Positions 17,467 through 27,610 of a stretch of 64,000 nt of DNA are shown piece by piece. Made by a program: the position numbers and the translations under genes. The stretch's first letter is position 1. Each line of letters starts with the position of its first letter. Source of the stretch: Paraburkholderia sabiae (GTDB lineage: Bacteria > Pseudomonadota > Gammaproteobacteria > Burkholderiales > Burkholderiaceae); contig NZ_CP125295.1 in the NCBI RefSeq assembly GCF_030412785.1, positions 496,001-560,000 on the forward strand. The letters run 5' to 3'. A model generated the notes under the pieces. It made no database searches, was not told the DNA's origin, and saw only the letters and a program-made list of their open reading frames with translations.

Positions 17467-18392
17467 GAGTCGACGGATTGTGGATCGGGCAGGTCGCCAT
17501 GGCCGCGCTCATGAATGTCGCATTCGCGTTTGCCGTTGGTTCGGCGTTGCTCGGCGCGTGGCTCGTCAACGATGCGCAGGCGAAGATCGCGCCCGCGCGT
17601 CCCGCTTGGTTGCGCGCGCAGCGCTCGATGCAGGCGTCGGCGATCGTGCTGGTGCTGGCTGACCTCGGCTGGCTGCTGTATCAGGCAGCCGAGATGGCGG
17701 GCGTGCGTTTGCCGGAAGCCTTCGGTGTCGTGCCGACGATGTTGTCGCAAACGCATGTCGGCTTTGGCTGGAGCATTGCGTTTGCGGGCGCGCTCGTGCT
17801 GTTGCTGGTGTCGTTCGGCCGGCAGACCAATGTGTTGCGCAACGCGTTGCTGTGGCTCGCGGTGATCGCGATCGCGGGCGGCAAGGCAACGCTGGGTCAC
17901 GCGGCCGATGCAGGCGTCGCGTCGGCCGCGATCGGCATGCACACGTTGCACGTGCTGACGACATCCGTGTGGGGCGGGCTCGTGCTCGCGGCAGGATTGT
18001 CGGTGCTGCCCGCGCTCGGCACGTCGATCGCGCGCGGCGTGCTGATCCGCACGGCGACGCAACTGTCGAATGTGTCGCTCGTCGCCGTCGTGTTCGTGCT
18101 GCTTTCAGGCGTGTTCAATGCCGCACGCGGATCGGGCAACTCGTTTCTCGCGATCGAAACGAGCACGTGGGGTCATGTGCTGATGCTCAAGCTCGCGCTG
18201 GTTGCGCTGGCGCTGGTGCTCGGCGGCCTGAACCGCTTTTCGGCGTTGCCGAGATTGCGCCGCACGGCATCGACGATGGATGCGCACACGTTCACCAACC
18301 TGCTGTATCTCGAAGCGCTCGCGATGCTCGGCATCTTCGCTGCTGCTGCTGTGCTGTCGCACAGCGTGCCGGGTTTTGCAGTGCTCGGCTGA
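17463..18392 (+). CDS. copD: Copper transport membrane protein CopD
   Basis: 309 residues with about eight TM segments; the C-terminal half matches the CopD domain (GKATLGHAADAGVASAAIGM then HTLHVLTTSVWGGLVLAAGL), rich in membrane His that probably conduct copper. The family imports copper from CopC to the cytosol, for example for oxidase assembly. Its start codon overlaps the copC stop, so the pair is translationally coupled. Adjacency to cytochrome genes is consistent with supplying copper to respiration, but this is inference. Confidence 0.9.
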   Translation: MRVDGLWIGQVAMAALMNVAFAFAVGSALLGAWLVNDAQAKIAPARPAWLRAQRSMQASAIVLVLADLGWLLYQAAEMAGVRLPEAFGVVPTMLSQTHVGFGWSIAFAGALVLLLVSFGRQTNVLRNALLWLAVIAIAGGKATLGHAADAGVASAAIGMHTLHVLTTSVWGGLVLAAGLSVLPALGTSIARGVLIRTATQLSNVSLVAVVFVLLSGVFNAARGSGNSFLAIETSTWGHVLMLKLALVALALVLGGLNRFSALPRLRRTASTMDAHTFTNLLYLEALAMLGIFAAAAVLSHSVPGFAVLG

Positions 18393-18428
18393 ACGTGAAA
18401 ATGCTCGTTGTCGGCGAATAGCGGCGGG

Positions 18429-18536
18429 TTATTCGTAACCCAGCTTGTGGCCGACGACGGGCGCGAAGAACAGCCCGATCGCACAGCCCGCGACCTTGCC
18501 TTCGAGTTCGGCCGCGGCTGCGTGTGAACTCGTCAT
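18429..18536 (-). CDS. Small protein of 35 residues
   Basis: Reads MTSSHAAAAELEGKVAGCAI then GLFFAPVVGHKLGYE. The ATG is preceded by GTGGAG at good spacing. The protein has a short hydrophilic start and one hydrophobic stretch (residues 15-29), so it could be a small inner-membrane protein. I do not recognise it. It is convergent with copD (36 bp between stops) and follows the terminator of dgoD, so it needs its own promoter; a TTGACA is present upstream on this strand at 18582-18587. Third-position G/C use fits a real gene. Confidence 0.5.
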   Translation of the reverse strand: MTSSHAAAAELEGKVAGCAIGLFFAPVVGHKLGYE

Positions 18537-18567
18537 GTGCGTGCTCCACCGCCGCGCCGATGTCGAT

Positions 18568-18588
18568 ACAACGGGTTGTCAAATGACA
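18568..18588. promoter_or_regulatory. Overlapping palindromes before the 35-residue gene
   Basis: ACAAC-GG-GTTGT (18568-18579) overlaps TGTCA-AA-TGACA (18577-18588). The second includes the minus-strand TTGACA. Looks like an operator or promoter element; the binding protein is unknown. Confidence 0.35.
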
Positions 18589-18597
18589 GGATGAACA

Positions 18598-18619
18598 AAC
18601 GCCGCCCGAAGGCGGCGTT
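18598..18619 (-). terminator. Terminator after dgoD
   Basis: A perfect 9-bp stem AACGCCGCC / GGCGGCGTT with a 4-nt loop (CGAA on the plus strand, TTCG on the transcript). On the minus strand it is followed by TGTTC, a weak U-tract, 32 bp after the dgoD stop. Confidence 0.6.
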
Positions 18620-18651
18620 CGTGTCTCATTCGCGATACTGCGCGCCGATGC

Positions 18652-19800
18652 TTACCACTCGGCGACGCTGCCGTCCGCGTGACGCCATACCGGATTGCGC
18701 CAGCGATGGCCGACCTTCGCCATTTCGCGCACTTTCTCTTCGTTCACTTCGATGCCGAGACCCGGGCCTTGCGGGATTGACACGAAGCCGTCCTCGTACT
18801 TGAAGACTTCCGGATTCTTGATGTAGTCGAGCAGATCGTTGCCCTGGTTGTAGTGGATGCCGAGGCTCTGCTCCTGGATGAACGCGTTGTAGCTGACGGC
18901 GTCGATCTGCAGACACGTTGCGAGCGCGATCGGGCCGAGCGGGCAGTGCAGCGCGAGCGCGACGTCGTAGGCTTCCGCCATTGATGCGATCTTGCGGCAT
19001 TCCGTGATACCGCCTGCGTGTGACGCGTCCGGCTGGATGATGTCGACGTAACCGCCCGCGAGAATGTGCTTGAAGTCCCAGCGCGAGTAGAGACGCTCGC
19101 CGAGCGCGATCGGCGTGCTCGTCTGGTTGACGATGTCGCGCAGTGCCTCGACGTTCTCCGACAGCACCGGCTCCTCGATGAACATCAGCTTGAACGGATC
19201 GAGTTCTTTCGCGAGCACCTTCGCCATCGGCTTGTGCACGCGGCCGTGGAAGTCCACGCCGATGCCGACGTTCGGGCCGACCGCTTCGCGCACAGCGGCG
19301 ACGTTGTTGATGACGCCCTGGACCTTGTCGAAGGTGTCGATGATCTGCAGTTCTTCCGAGCCGTTCATCTTCACGGCCTTAAAGCCGCGATCGACGACGG
19401 CGCGTGCGTTGTTCGCGACGTCGCTCGGACGGTCGCCGCCGATCCACGAATACACCTTGATGCGGTCGCGCACCTGGCCGCCGAGCAGCGTGTGCACGGG
19501 CACGCCGTGGAATTTGCCCTTGATGTCCCACAGCGCCTGATCGACGCCCGCGATCGCGCTCATCGAAATCGGACCGCCGCGATAGAAGCCGGCGCGGTAC
19601 ATGACCTGCCAGTGGTCCTCGATGTTGCGCGGATCCTTGCCGATCAGATAGTCGGAGAGTTCGTCGACGGCGGCAGCGACCGTATGCGCGCGGCCTTCGA
19701 CAACCGGTTCGCCCCAGCCGACGATGCCTTCGTCGGTCTCGATCTTCACGAAACACCAGCGCGGCGGAACGATGAATGTTTCGATTTTGGTGATCTTCAT
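18652..19800 (-). CDS. dgoD: D-galactonate dehydratase
   Basis: Dehydrates D-galactonate to 2-dehydro-3-deoxy-D-galactonate (De Ley-Doudoroff pathway). 382 residues, the same length as E. coli DgoD, and highly similar from memory across the protein ([49 protein letters not shown]). Enolase-superfamily metal ligands are present at D183 (VDFHGRV), E209 (FIEEPV) and E235 ([11 protein letters not shown]), with the general base His in LHCPLG. The 2-keto-3-deoxygalactonate kinase and aldolase are not adjacent. The divergent GntR gene is the probable regulator. Confidence 0.95.
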   Translation of the reverse strand: MKITKIETFIVPPRWCFVKIETDEGIVGWGEPVVEGRAHTVAAAVDELSDYLIGKDPRNIEDHWQVMYRAGFYRGGPISMSAIAGVDQALWDIKGKFHGVPVHTLLGGQVRDRIKVYSWIGGDRPSDVANNARAVVDRGFKAVKMNGSEELQIIDTFDKVQGVINNVAAVREAVGPNVGIGVDFHGRVHKPMAKVLAKELDPFKLMFIEEPVLSENVEALRDIVNQTSTPIALGERLYSRWDFKHILAGGYVDIIQPDASHAGGITECRKIASMAEAYDVALALHCPLGPIALATCLQIDAVSYNAFIQEQSLGIHYNQGNDLLDYIKNPEVFKYEDGFVSIPQGPGLGIEVNEEKVREMAKVGHRWRNPVWRHADGSVAEW

Positions 19801-19925
19801 GGGGACGTCTCCTTAGCTTGCGAATGCCGATTGCGGTTGGTGGCCGCCTTGCCCGTTCGTCCCGTTAAATGGACGCGGCTCGTGCGGCCGTTGAGGAGCC
19901 ACATGCTACCGCAAAATCGCCGTAA

Positions 19926-19943
19926 AATACTATTAATAGTATT
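19926..19943. promoter_or_regulatory. Perfect 18-bp palindrome, putative operator of the GntR regulator
   Basis: AATACTATTAATAGTATT is a perfect palindrome in an otherwise GC-rich region, midway between the divergent dgoD and GntR starts. FadR-subfamily regulators bind short palindromes in such places. It also supplies the AT-rich sequence needed for the promoters. Confidence 0.65.
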
Positions 19944-20072
19944 ATTTGTCGCAGGGTTTTGCTTTGGCGACGGTGGGTTTTGCGCCCGCTATCGCCGATA
20001 ATCGCGGGCGGTTCGCGTCGCCCATTCAGGCGAGGTCGAGCAAAAACTAAAAACAGCATGAGGGGAATCGTG

Positions 20073-20750
20073 ATGCAGCGAGATCTGCACGGCCGCGTCG
20101 CCTGGCTGCTCGGCACAGCCATCCTGCGCGGCGACTACGCGCCGGAATCCGTCCTGCCGCGCGAAGCGGAGCTGATGGAGACGTTCGGTGTCAGCCGCAC
20201 GGTGCTGCGCGAAGCGTTGCGCACGTTGACGTCGAAAGGGCTGATCGAATCGCGGCCTCGGGTGGGCACGCGTGTGCGTCCGAAGCCCGCGTGGAATCTG
20301 CTCGATGCCGATGTGCTCGACTGGTATTCGCGTGTCGCGCCCGCGATGGATTTCGCGCTCAAGCTTCAGGAAATGCGCGAGATGATCGAGCCGTATGCGG
20401 CGGGACTCGCCGCGGCGTCGCACAGCGATTCGACGTTCGGCGCGCTCGATGCCGCGCATTCGTCGATGGTCGCGGCGCGCAACGTCGACGAATGGGTGCG
20501 CGCCGATCTGCAGTTTCATCTGAGCGTGCTCGCCGCGTGCAGCAACGAACTGCTGGTGCCGCTCGGCACGCTGATCGAACGCACGCTCGAAGCGCAGTTG
20601 CGGCTCAATGCGAAGCGCGCCGATGTGTTCAACGCGTCGCTCGCCGAACATACGGCGGTGTTCGAAGCGATCCGCGATCGCGATTCGCCGCGCGCGCGGC
20701 ATGCGATGGCCTCGCTGCTGGGTGTGACGCGTGGAAGGATCGAAGGCTGA
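20073..20750 (+). CDS. GntR/FadR-family regulator, probable galactonate repressor (DgoR-like)
   Basis: 225 residues. The N-terminal winged helix is typical (LPREAELMETFGVSRTVLRE, ALRTLTSKGLIESRPRVGTR) and is followed by the all-helical FCD ligand domain with metal-binding His/Asp residues (DLQFHLSVLAACSNE, EHTAVFEAIRDRD). Divergent from dgoD with a palindrome between them, so it most likely represses dgoD and is induced by galactonate. I start at the ATG with GAGGGGA upstream; another ATG lies 5 codons earlier. Confidence 0.85.
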   Translation: MQRDLHGRVAWLLGTAILRGDYAPESVLPREAELMETFGVSRTVLREALRTLTSKGLIESRPRVGTRVRPKPAWNLLDADVLDWYSRVAPAMDFALKLQEMREMIEPYAAGLAAASHSDSTFGALDAAHSSMVAARNVDEWVRADLQFHLSVLAACSNELLVPLGTLIERTLEAQLRLNAKRADVFNASLAEHTAVFEAIRDRDSPRARHAMASLLGVTRGRIEG

Positions 20751-20773
20751 TCGGCTCGTGGTTTTCTATCGGT

Positions 20774-22312
20774 TCAATCCATTGCCGCATGCGCGACCGA
20801 TTCGTCGGGCGCTTTGCGCGACGGACGGATCAGCAGCACGAGCGGAATCACGAACAACGTCGCGACGAACATCAGCTTGAAGTCGTTCAGATACGCGATC
20901 ATCGCGGCCTGCTGTGTGATCGACACATCGAGCACGGCCATGTTCATGCGCGAACCGGTGTCGAGCATGGGCTGAACGAGGGGGTTGTAGGCCGTCACGT
21001 TCGCGGCGAGATCCGAATGCGCGACCTGCGTGTTGCGCGTGAGCAGCGTCTGCACGATCGAAATGCCGATACTGCTGCCGATGTTGCGCATCAGGCTGTA
21101 AGTCGCCGTGCCATCGGCGCGCAACGCCGGCGTGAGCGTCGAGAACGTCAGTGCGCTCAGCGGCACGAACACGAGTCCGAGGCCGAAGCCCTGAATCACG
21201 CCCGGCCACACGATGTCCGACGCCGACAGCACGATCGTGTATTGCATCATCTGCCAGAGCGCGAACGCCGACACGATGAAGCCTGCGAGCAGCATCAGCC
21301 GCGCGTCGATGTGCTTGAGCAGGCGCCCCGCGAACAGCATCGCGATCATCGTTCCCGCGCCGCTCGGCGCCGTCACGAGACCCGTCGTGGCGACGGGATA
21401 GTTCATCAGGTTTTGCAGCATCGGCGGCAGCAGCGCGCGCGTCGCGTACATCACCGCGCCGATGATGAAAATGAAGAACGTGCCCGTCGCGAAGTTGCGG
21501 TCCTTCAGCAGTTCGTATTTGAAGAACGACTTCTTGCCGACGGTCGCCGTGTGCGCGACGAAGAACGCAAAGCTGATCGCCGCGACCAGCGCTTCGATCA
21601 CGATTTCATTCGAGCCGAACCAGTCGAGCTGTTCGCCGCGGTCAAGCATCGCCTGCAATGCGCCGATTGCGAGGCCGAGCGTCGCGAAGCCGAACGCGTC
21701 GAATTTTGCATCGTGCTTCGGTTCGCGCGACGGCAGAAAGGTCAACACGCCGAACAGCGCGAACGCGCCGATCGGCACGTTGATGAAGAACACCCAGCGC
21801 CAGTTGTAGCTGTCGGTGAGCCAGCCGCCGAGCGTCGGACCGAGAATCGGCCCGACCATCACGCCCATGCCCCACACGGCCATCGCCTGGCCCTGCTTGT
21901 CGCGCGGATTGATGTCGAGCAGGATCGATTGAGACAACGGCACGAGCGACGCGCCGAAAATGCCTTGCAGCAGCCGCGACGCGACGATCTGCGTCAGCGT
22001 TTCGGACAGCCCGCACAGCGCCGACGCGAGCGTAAAGCCGCCGATCGCGAACATCAGCAGACGCTTGATGCTCAGCCGGTCGGACAGCCAGCCGGTGAGC
22101 GGCGTCGCGATCGCGGCGGCCACGATGTACGACGTGAGCACCCACGTGATCTCATCCTGCGACGCCGACAAGCTGCCTTGCATATGCGGCAGCGCGACGT
22201 TGGCGATGGTGCTGTCGAGCGTCTGCATCAAGGTCGCGAGCATGATCGCGATCGTGATCATCGGGCGGTTCAGCTCGACGGCGGGTTTTGCTGCCGGCAA
22301 ATCGGAGGCCAT
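20774..22312 (-). CDS. MFS drug exporter, DHA2 / EmrB-QacA family
   Basis: 512 residues with 14 hydrophobic segments. Diagnostic motifs: LDSTIANVALPHMQG in TM1, WVLTSYIVAAAIATPLTGWL, and the antiporter motif C GMGVMVGPILGPTLGGWLTD in TM5. Family members pair with a membrane-fusion protein (EmrA) and an outer-membrane channel; none is adjacent here. A divergent MarR gene and a palindrome overlapping the start region suggest substrate-induced derepression. Convergent with the GntR gene (23 bp between stops). Confidence 0.92.
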   Translation of the reverse strand: MASDLPAAKPAVELNRPMITIAIMLATLMQTLDSTIANVALPHMQGSLSASQDEITWVLTSYIVAAAIATPLTGWLSDRLSIKRLLMFAIGGFTLASALCGLSETLTQIVASRLLQGIFGASLVPLSQSILLDINPRDKQGQAMAVWGMGVMVGPILGPTLGGWLTDSYNWRWVFFINVPIGAFALFGVLTFLPSREPKHDAKFDAFGFATLGLAIGALQAMLDRGEQLDWFGSNEIVIEALVAAISFAFFVAHTATVGKKSFFKYELLKDRNFATGTFFIFIIGAVMYATRALLPPMLQNLMNYPVATTGLVTAPSGAGTMIAMLFAGRLLKHIDARLMLLAGFIVSAFALWQMMQYTIVLSASDIVWPGVIQGFGLGLVFVPLSALTFSTLTPALRADGTATYSLMRNIGSSIGISIVQTLLTRNTQVAHSDLAANVTAYNPLVQPMLDTGSRMNMAVLDVSITQQAAMIAYLNDFKLMFVATLFVIPLVLLIRPSRKAPDESVAHAAMD

Positions 22313-22333
22313 GAAGCGAGTCTTGGAAAATAG

Positions 22334-22345
22334 TAAGCATGCTTA
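22334..22345. promoter_or_regulatory. Putative MarR operator
   Basis: TAAGCATGCTTA is a perfect 12-bp palindrome 22 bp before the exporter start, next to TACTAT, which would serve as that gene's -10. MarR proteins bind such AT-flanked palindromes; the divergent MarR gene starts 114 bp away. Confidence 0.6.
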
Positions 22346-22458
22346 TTGTATCGACGACGCTTTTCTATGGATACGCTGAATTTCCCGGAGTCGTTGTACG
22401 CTGCGCGTTTTGGGCGTTTTTCGCCTGTTTGCACGAAACCACTTCGTATAATCGCGCG

Positions 22459-22902
22459 ATGAAAACTCACTTTGACGAGCGTTTCGGCTTTCTCATTTCC
22501 GATGTCGGCAGACTTGTCGGCAAGCGGTTCGACGATCTCGCGCGGCTTTCGATCGACCTCACGCGCGCGCAGTGCCGCGCGCTCGCGTATTTGTCGTTCT
22601 ATGGCGACATCAACCAGGCGCGGCTCGCCGATTTGCTGGAAGTCGCGCCGATTTCGGCTGGACGGCTGCTGGACCGGATGGAGGAGGGCGGCTGGATCGA
22701 ACGGATCGGCAATCCGCGCGACAGGCGCGAGAAGCAGATTCGGATCACCGAGAAAGCCGAGAAGACGCTGGATGAAGCGAAGCGCGTGGGCGATCAGGTT
22801 GCCGCCGAAGGCCTGAGCGGGCTCACCGACGAAGAGGCGAAGCAGTTGATTTCTCTGCTGCAGAAGGTGCGGGGGAATCTGACGCGGATTGTGGATCGGT
22901 GA
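22459..22902 (+). CDS. MarR-family transcriptional regulator
   Basis: 147 residues. The winged helix-turn-helix is clear: INQARLADLLEVAPISAGRL, then LLDRMEEGGWIERIGNPRDR with the wing RREKQIRITEKA. Dimerisation helices flank it. Expected to repress the divergent EmrB-type exporter and itself. The ATG giving MKTHFDERFG fits family lengths; no strong ribosome-binding site is visible. Confidence 0.88.
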   Translation: MKTHFDERFGFLISDVGRLVGKRFDDLARLSIDLTRAQCRALAYLSFYGDINQARLADLLEVAPISAGRLLDRMEEGGWIERIGNPRDRREKQIRITEKAEKTLDEAKRVGDQVAAEGLSGLTDEEAKQLISLLQKVRGNLTRIVDR

Positions 22903-22975
22903 GACGCTCTGCGCGCGACCACGTTGGTTGCGCGGTCTTCGATCGATCTTTGGTTCTTTCAGGCGGCGCTGGAAA

Positions 22976-23010
22976 TGAAAAAGCCGCTGTTTCGTGAGAA
23001 ACAGCGGCTT
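22976..23010 (-). terminator. Rho-independent terminator of the tRNA gene
   Basis: A perfect 13-bp stem (AAGCCGCTGTTTC / GAAACAGCGGCTT) with loop GTGA, followed on the minus strand by TTTTTC. It starts 9 nt after the tRNA CCA end. Confidence 0.88.
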
Positions 23011-23018
23011 CTTGCATT

Positions 23019-23095
<77 letters not shown>

Positions 23096-23181
23096 GACAG
23101 AAGCGAAATTATGAAGATGCCGGCGGGGGCTGTCAACCCCCGCGCGGCAACTTTTTGCGAGAACTCCAGATTACCCCGCGC

Positions 23182-24840
<1,659 letters not shown>

Positions 24841-24995
24841 ATGTCGTCTCCAGTATTGATATCAGTCGCGGTTCGCCTGGACAGGCGTTGCCGTGTAGCG
24901 ATTATTGGAGCGGAAACTTACGGCCTTCTGACTCGGAAGGATGTCCTTTGAGAATGTGTTGCGTCGGTCAACGCGCCGGCATATTCATCTAACGT

Positions 24996-25007
24996 CATGA
25001 ATTCATG
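24996..25007. promoter_or_regulatory. Palindrome upstream of the MHS transporter
   Basis: CATGAATTCATG is a perfect 12-bp palindrome 156 bp before the transporter start, in a 228-bp gap after the kinase gene. It may be the operator for the local response regulator, but OmpR-type regulators usually bind direct repeats. Confidence 0.3.
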
Positions 25008-25068
25008 TCGCTAAATTCTCTAAAGTCACGATATATGATTGCTGACTGAAATGGCGAAAGCTGACAGA

Positions 25069-26616
25069 TTAGGGTAAGTCCTGTGCACGATCCATGATCC
25101 GTAAGCTGACACGGACGAGCGTTCCCGCGAGGCGCGGCGATGTCTGATAGACATTGTCTTCGATGGCGAGGGTGCCGCCATGCATGGTCGTGATCTCGCG
25201 GACGATCGCGAGGCCCAGTCCGCTGCCGTCGCCTTCGCGGCCGAGAATCCGGTAGAAGCGCTCGACGACGCGCTCCCGTTCGGCGGCCGGAATGCCCAGC
25301 CCCGTGTCTTCCACTTCGACATGTGCCATGCGGGCGGCCGCGTCTCGCCGCACCCGCACGGTGATCCGTTCGCCCGCGGGCGTATAGCGGATAGCGTTAT
25401 CGATGAGATTCGACAGCATCTCGCGCAGCATCACGGCATTGCCTTCGACTTCGATGGTTTCTTCCGGCGTCTCCGGTCCTTCGTAGCCGAGATCCATCTG
25501 CTTGGCGAGCGCTGCCTGGATCCAGTCGCGCACCGCGCTGCGCGCGACGTCGCCCAATTCGACGGGCGCAAAAACCTGCCCGGACATGCGGTTCTCCGCG
25601 CGCGCCAGCGCGAGCAACTGTGTGACGAGGCGCGCCGCGTGTTCAGAACTCGTCGCGATCTGCTCGAGCGAACGATGCACCTCCGACGACGCCTCCTGTC
25701 GCAGCGCCAGTTCCGCCTGCGTGCGCAAGCCTGCGAGCGGCGTTTTCATCTGATGCGCGGCATCGGCGATGAAGCGCTTCTGCAGTTCCATGTTCTGTTC
25801 GAGGCGCGTCAGCAAGTCATTGAAGGACGTGACGAGCGGCTCGATTTCGGGCGGCGCGCGACGTGCTTCGAGCGGCGACAGATCGTCGGGGCGGCGCGCG
25901 CGGATATGCGCCTGCAGCGCGTGCAGTGGCGCGAGACCGCGCGACAGCCCGAACCACACAAGAAGAATGGCGAGCGGCAGGATCACGAACTGCGGCAGGA
26001 TCACGCCTTTGATGATGTCGTTGGCGAGCGCACTGCGTTTGTCGAGCGTTTCGGCCACCTGCACCAGCACGGGCTGCGCGCCCGGCGTCTGCGGAAACTC
26101 GACGGTCGTGTACGCGACGCGGATGTCATTGCCGCGCAGCATGTCGTCGCGAAACTCGACGATCCCCGGCTGCGGCCGGTCTTCCTCGCGCGGCAGCGGC
26201 ATATCGCGATCGCCCGTCACGAGTTCGCCACGCGTGCCGAGCACCTGATAGAACACGCTGTCTATATTGTCGGCACGCAGAAAGTCGCGCGTCGAATCGG
26301 GCAGCGTCAGTTCGGCGACGCCGTTCACCGGGTGAATCTGCCGTGCGAGCACATAGGCGTCCGTTTCCAGCGCGCGATCGAACGGTCCGTTCGCGATCGA
26401 CTTCGCGACCAGATACGTGACAGCCAGGCTCATCGGCCACAGCAGCAGCAGCGGGGCGAGCATCCAGTCGAGGATTTCCCCGAACAGCGAACGCGGACGC
26501 GTTTCCGCCTGCGCCTCGGTTTCATCGGGCGGCGCAAACGGATTGGCGTAGCGCGCGTCGCGGATTTCGTCGAGATCCGCCGCGTGCGCCGTGGCGCGTG
26601 GTGCGCGGACGGACAT
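25069..26616 (-). CDS. Sensor histidine kinase, TctE-like
   Basis: 515 residues. A cytosolic N-terminus (about 45 residues) precedes TM1 (50-70), a periplasmic sensor of about 130 residues of the 2CSK_N type, TM2 (205-226), a HAMP-like linker, the HisKA domain with phospho-acceptor H288 (FIADAAHQMKTPLAGLRTQ), and HATPase_c with the N box (LIDNAIRYTP), G1 (DTGLGIP) and G2 (GSGLGLAI). The TctE family senses carboxylates. Eight bp separate it from the upstream response-regulator gene, so they form an operon; the MHS transporter follows and is a plausible target. Confidence 0.92.
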   Translation of the reverse strand: MSVRAPRATAHAADLDEIRDARYANPFAPPDETEAQAETRPRSLFGEILDWMLAPLLLLWPMSLAVTYLVAKSIANGPFDRALETDAYVLARQIHPVNGVAELTLPDSTRDFLRADNIDSVFYQVLGTRGELVTGDRDMPLPREEDRPQPGIVEFRDDMLRGNDIRVAYTTVEFPQTPGAQPVLVQVAETLDKRSALANDIIKGVILPQFVILPLAILLVWFGLSRGLAPLHALQAHIRARRPDDLSPLEARRAPPEIEPLVTSFNDLLTRLEQNMELQKRFIADAAHQMKTPLAGLRTQAELALRQEASSEVHRSLEQIATSSEHAARLVTQLLALARAENRMSGQVFAPVELGDVARSAVRDWIQAALAKQMDLGYEGPETPEETIEVEGNAVMLREMLSNLIDNAIRYTPAGERITVRVRRDAAARMAHVEVEDTGLGIPAAERERVVERFYRILGREGDGSGLGLAIVREITTMHGGTLAIEDNVYQTSPRLAGTLVRVSLRIMDRAQDLP

Positions 26617-26624
26617 GGAGCGCC

Positions 26625-27374
26625 TTACTTGAAGTAGTGGCTAGCGGGCATGGCAGCGGACGCGTCGGAAGACTCGGCCCCGGTTGTCTGCGGCGTTGGC
26701 TGAGCGGGCGTCGTCTTCTCGAGACAGTAACCCAGCCCGCGCACGGTGATGATGCGCACGCCGCTCGGCTCGATCTTCTTGCGCAGCCGGTGCACGTAGA
26801 CTTCGATCGCGTTGTTGCTGACCTCTTCGCCCCATTCGCACAGATGGTCGACCAGCTGTTCTTTCGACACCAGCCGCCCGATCCGCTGCAACAGGACTTC
26901 GAGCAATCCTAGCTCACGCGCCGACAGATCAATAACCTGCTCGTTGGCATAGGCAATTCGACCGACCTGGTCGAACGACAGCGAGCCATGCTTGACGACG
27001 GTCGGCCCGCCGCCCGCGCCACGCCGCGTCAGCGCACGCACGCGCGCTTCGAGTTCGTTGAGCGCGAAGGGCTTGGCCATGTAGTCGTCGGCGCCGAGAT
27101 CGAGGCCCTTCACGCGTTCGTCGACGCTGTCGGCCGCGGTCAGGATCAGCACGGGGAGATTCGAATTGCGCGCGCGCAGCCGCCGCAGCACTTCGAGGCC
27201 GGACATTTTCGGCAGGCCGAGATCGAGGATGAGCAGGTCGAAAGTCTGCATCGACAGCGCGGTGTCGGCTTCCGCGCCCGTCTTCACATGGTCGACGGCG
27301 TATGCCGATTGGCGGAGTGATCGGACGAGACCGTCCGCGAGTATGCTGTCGTCTTCGGCAATGAGAATTCGCAT
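26625..27374 (-). CDS. OmpR-family response regulator, TctD-like
   Basis: 249 residues. Receiver domain with acidic pair E7-D8-D9 and phospho-acceptor D51 (LILDLGLPKMSG), K in the MAKPF switch, then a winged-helix OmpR DNA-binding domain (VEVYVHRLRKKIEPSGVRII). The C-terminal 25 residues (Thr/Pro/Ala-rich) are an extra tail beyond the usual 220-225 residues. First gene of the pair with the downstream kinase. Divergent from recA; the start is the family Met, and an upstream open extension is promoter DNA. Confidence 0.93.
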   Translation of the reverse strand: MRILIAEDDSILADGLVRSLRQSAYAVDHVKTGAEADTALSMQTFDLLILDLGLPKMSGLEVLRRLRARNSNLPVLILTAADSVDERVKGLDLGADDYMAKPFALNELEARVRALTRRGAGGGPTVVKHGSLSFDQVGRIAYANEQVIDLSARELGLLEVLLQRIGRLVSKEQLVDHLCEWGEEVSNNAIEVYVHRLRKKIEPSGVRIITVRGLGYCLEKTTPAQPTPQTTGAESSDASAAMPASHYFK

Positions 27375-27502
27375 GATGCGCCCTGCCCGGCCGGCACCGG
27401 GGCGCTCCGGCGCACAGCGTCTCCGAAAAATTTTGTGGGTAGTCGGGTGTTGTCCGTTTGCACATGTGGACGTCCGCATGCGAAACGTGCTTGCCAAAAC
27501 TA

Positions 27503-27518
27503 CTGTTTTTTTATACAG
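27503..27518. promoter_or_regulatory. LexA (SOS) box of recA
   Basis: CTGTTTTTTTATACAG matches the proteobacterial LexA consensus CTGT-N8-ACAG, with TA before and TG after. It lies 93 bp upstream of the recA start, consistent with LexA repression of recA. Confidence 0.88.
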
Positions 27519-27610
27519 TGTCTGCGTTTAGCGTGCTGGTTGTTGAGCCCGGGCTCGAAACGGCCGGCGCACCTGCCTCAGACGCCGTTCATCATAGCAA
27601 AGGACGATTC

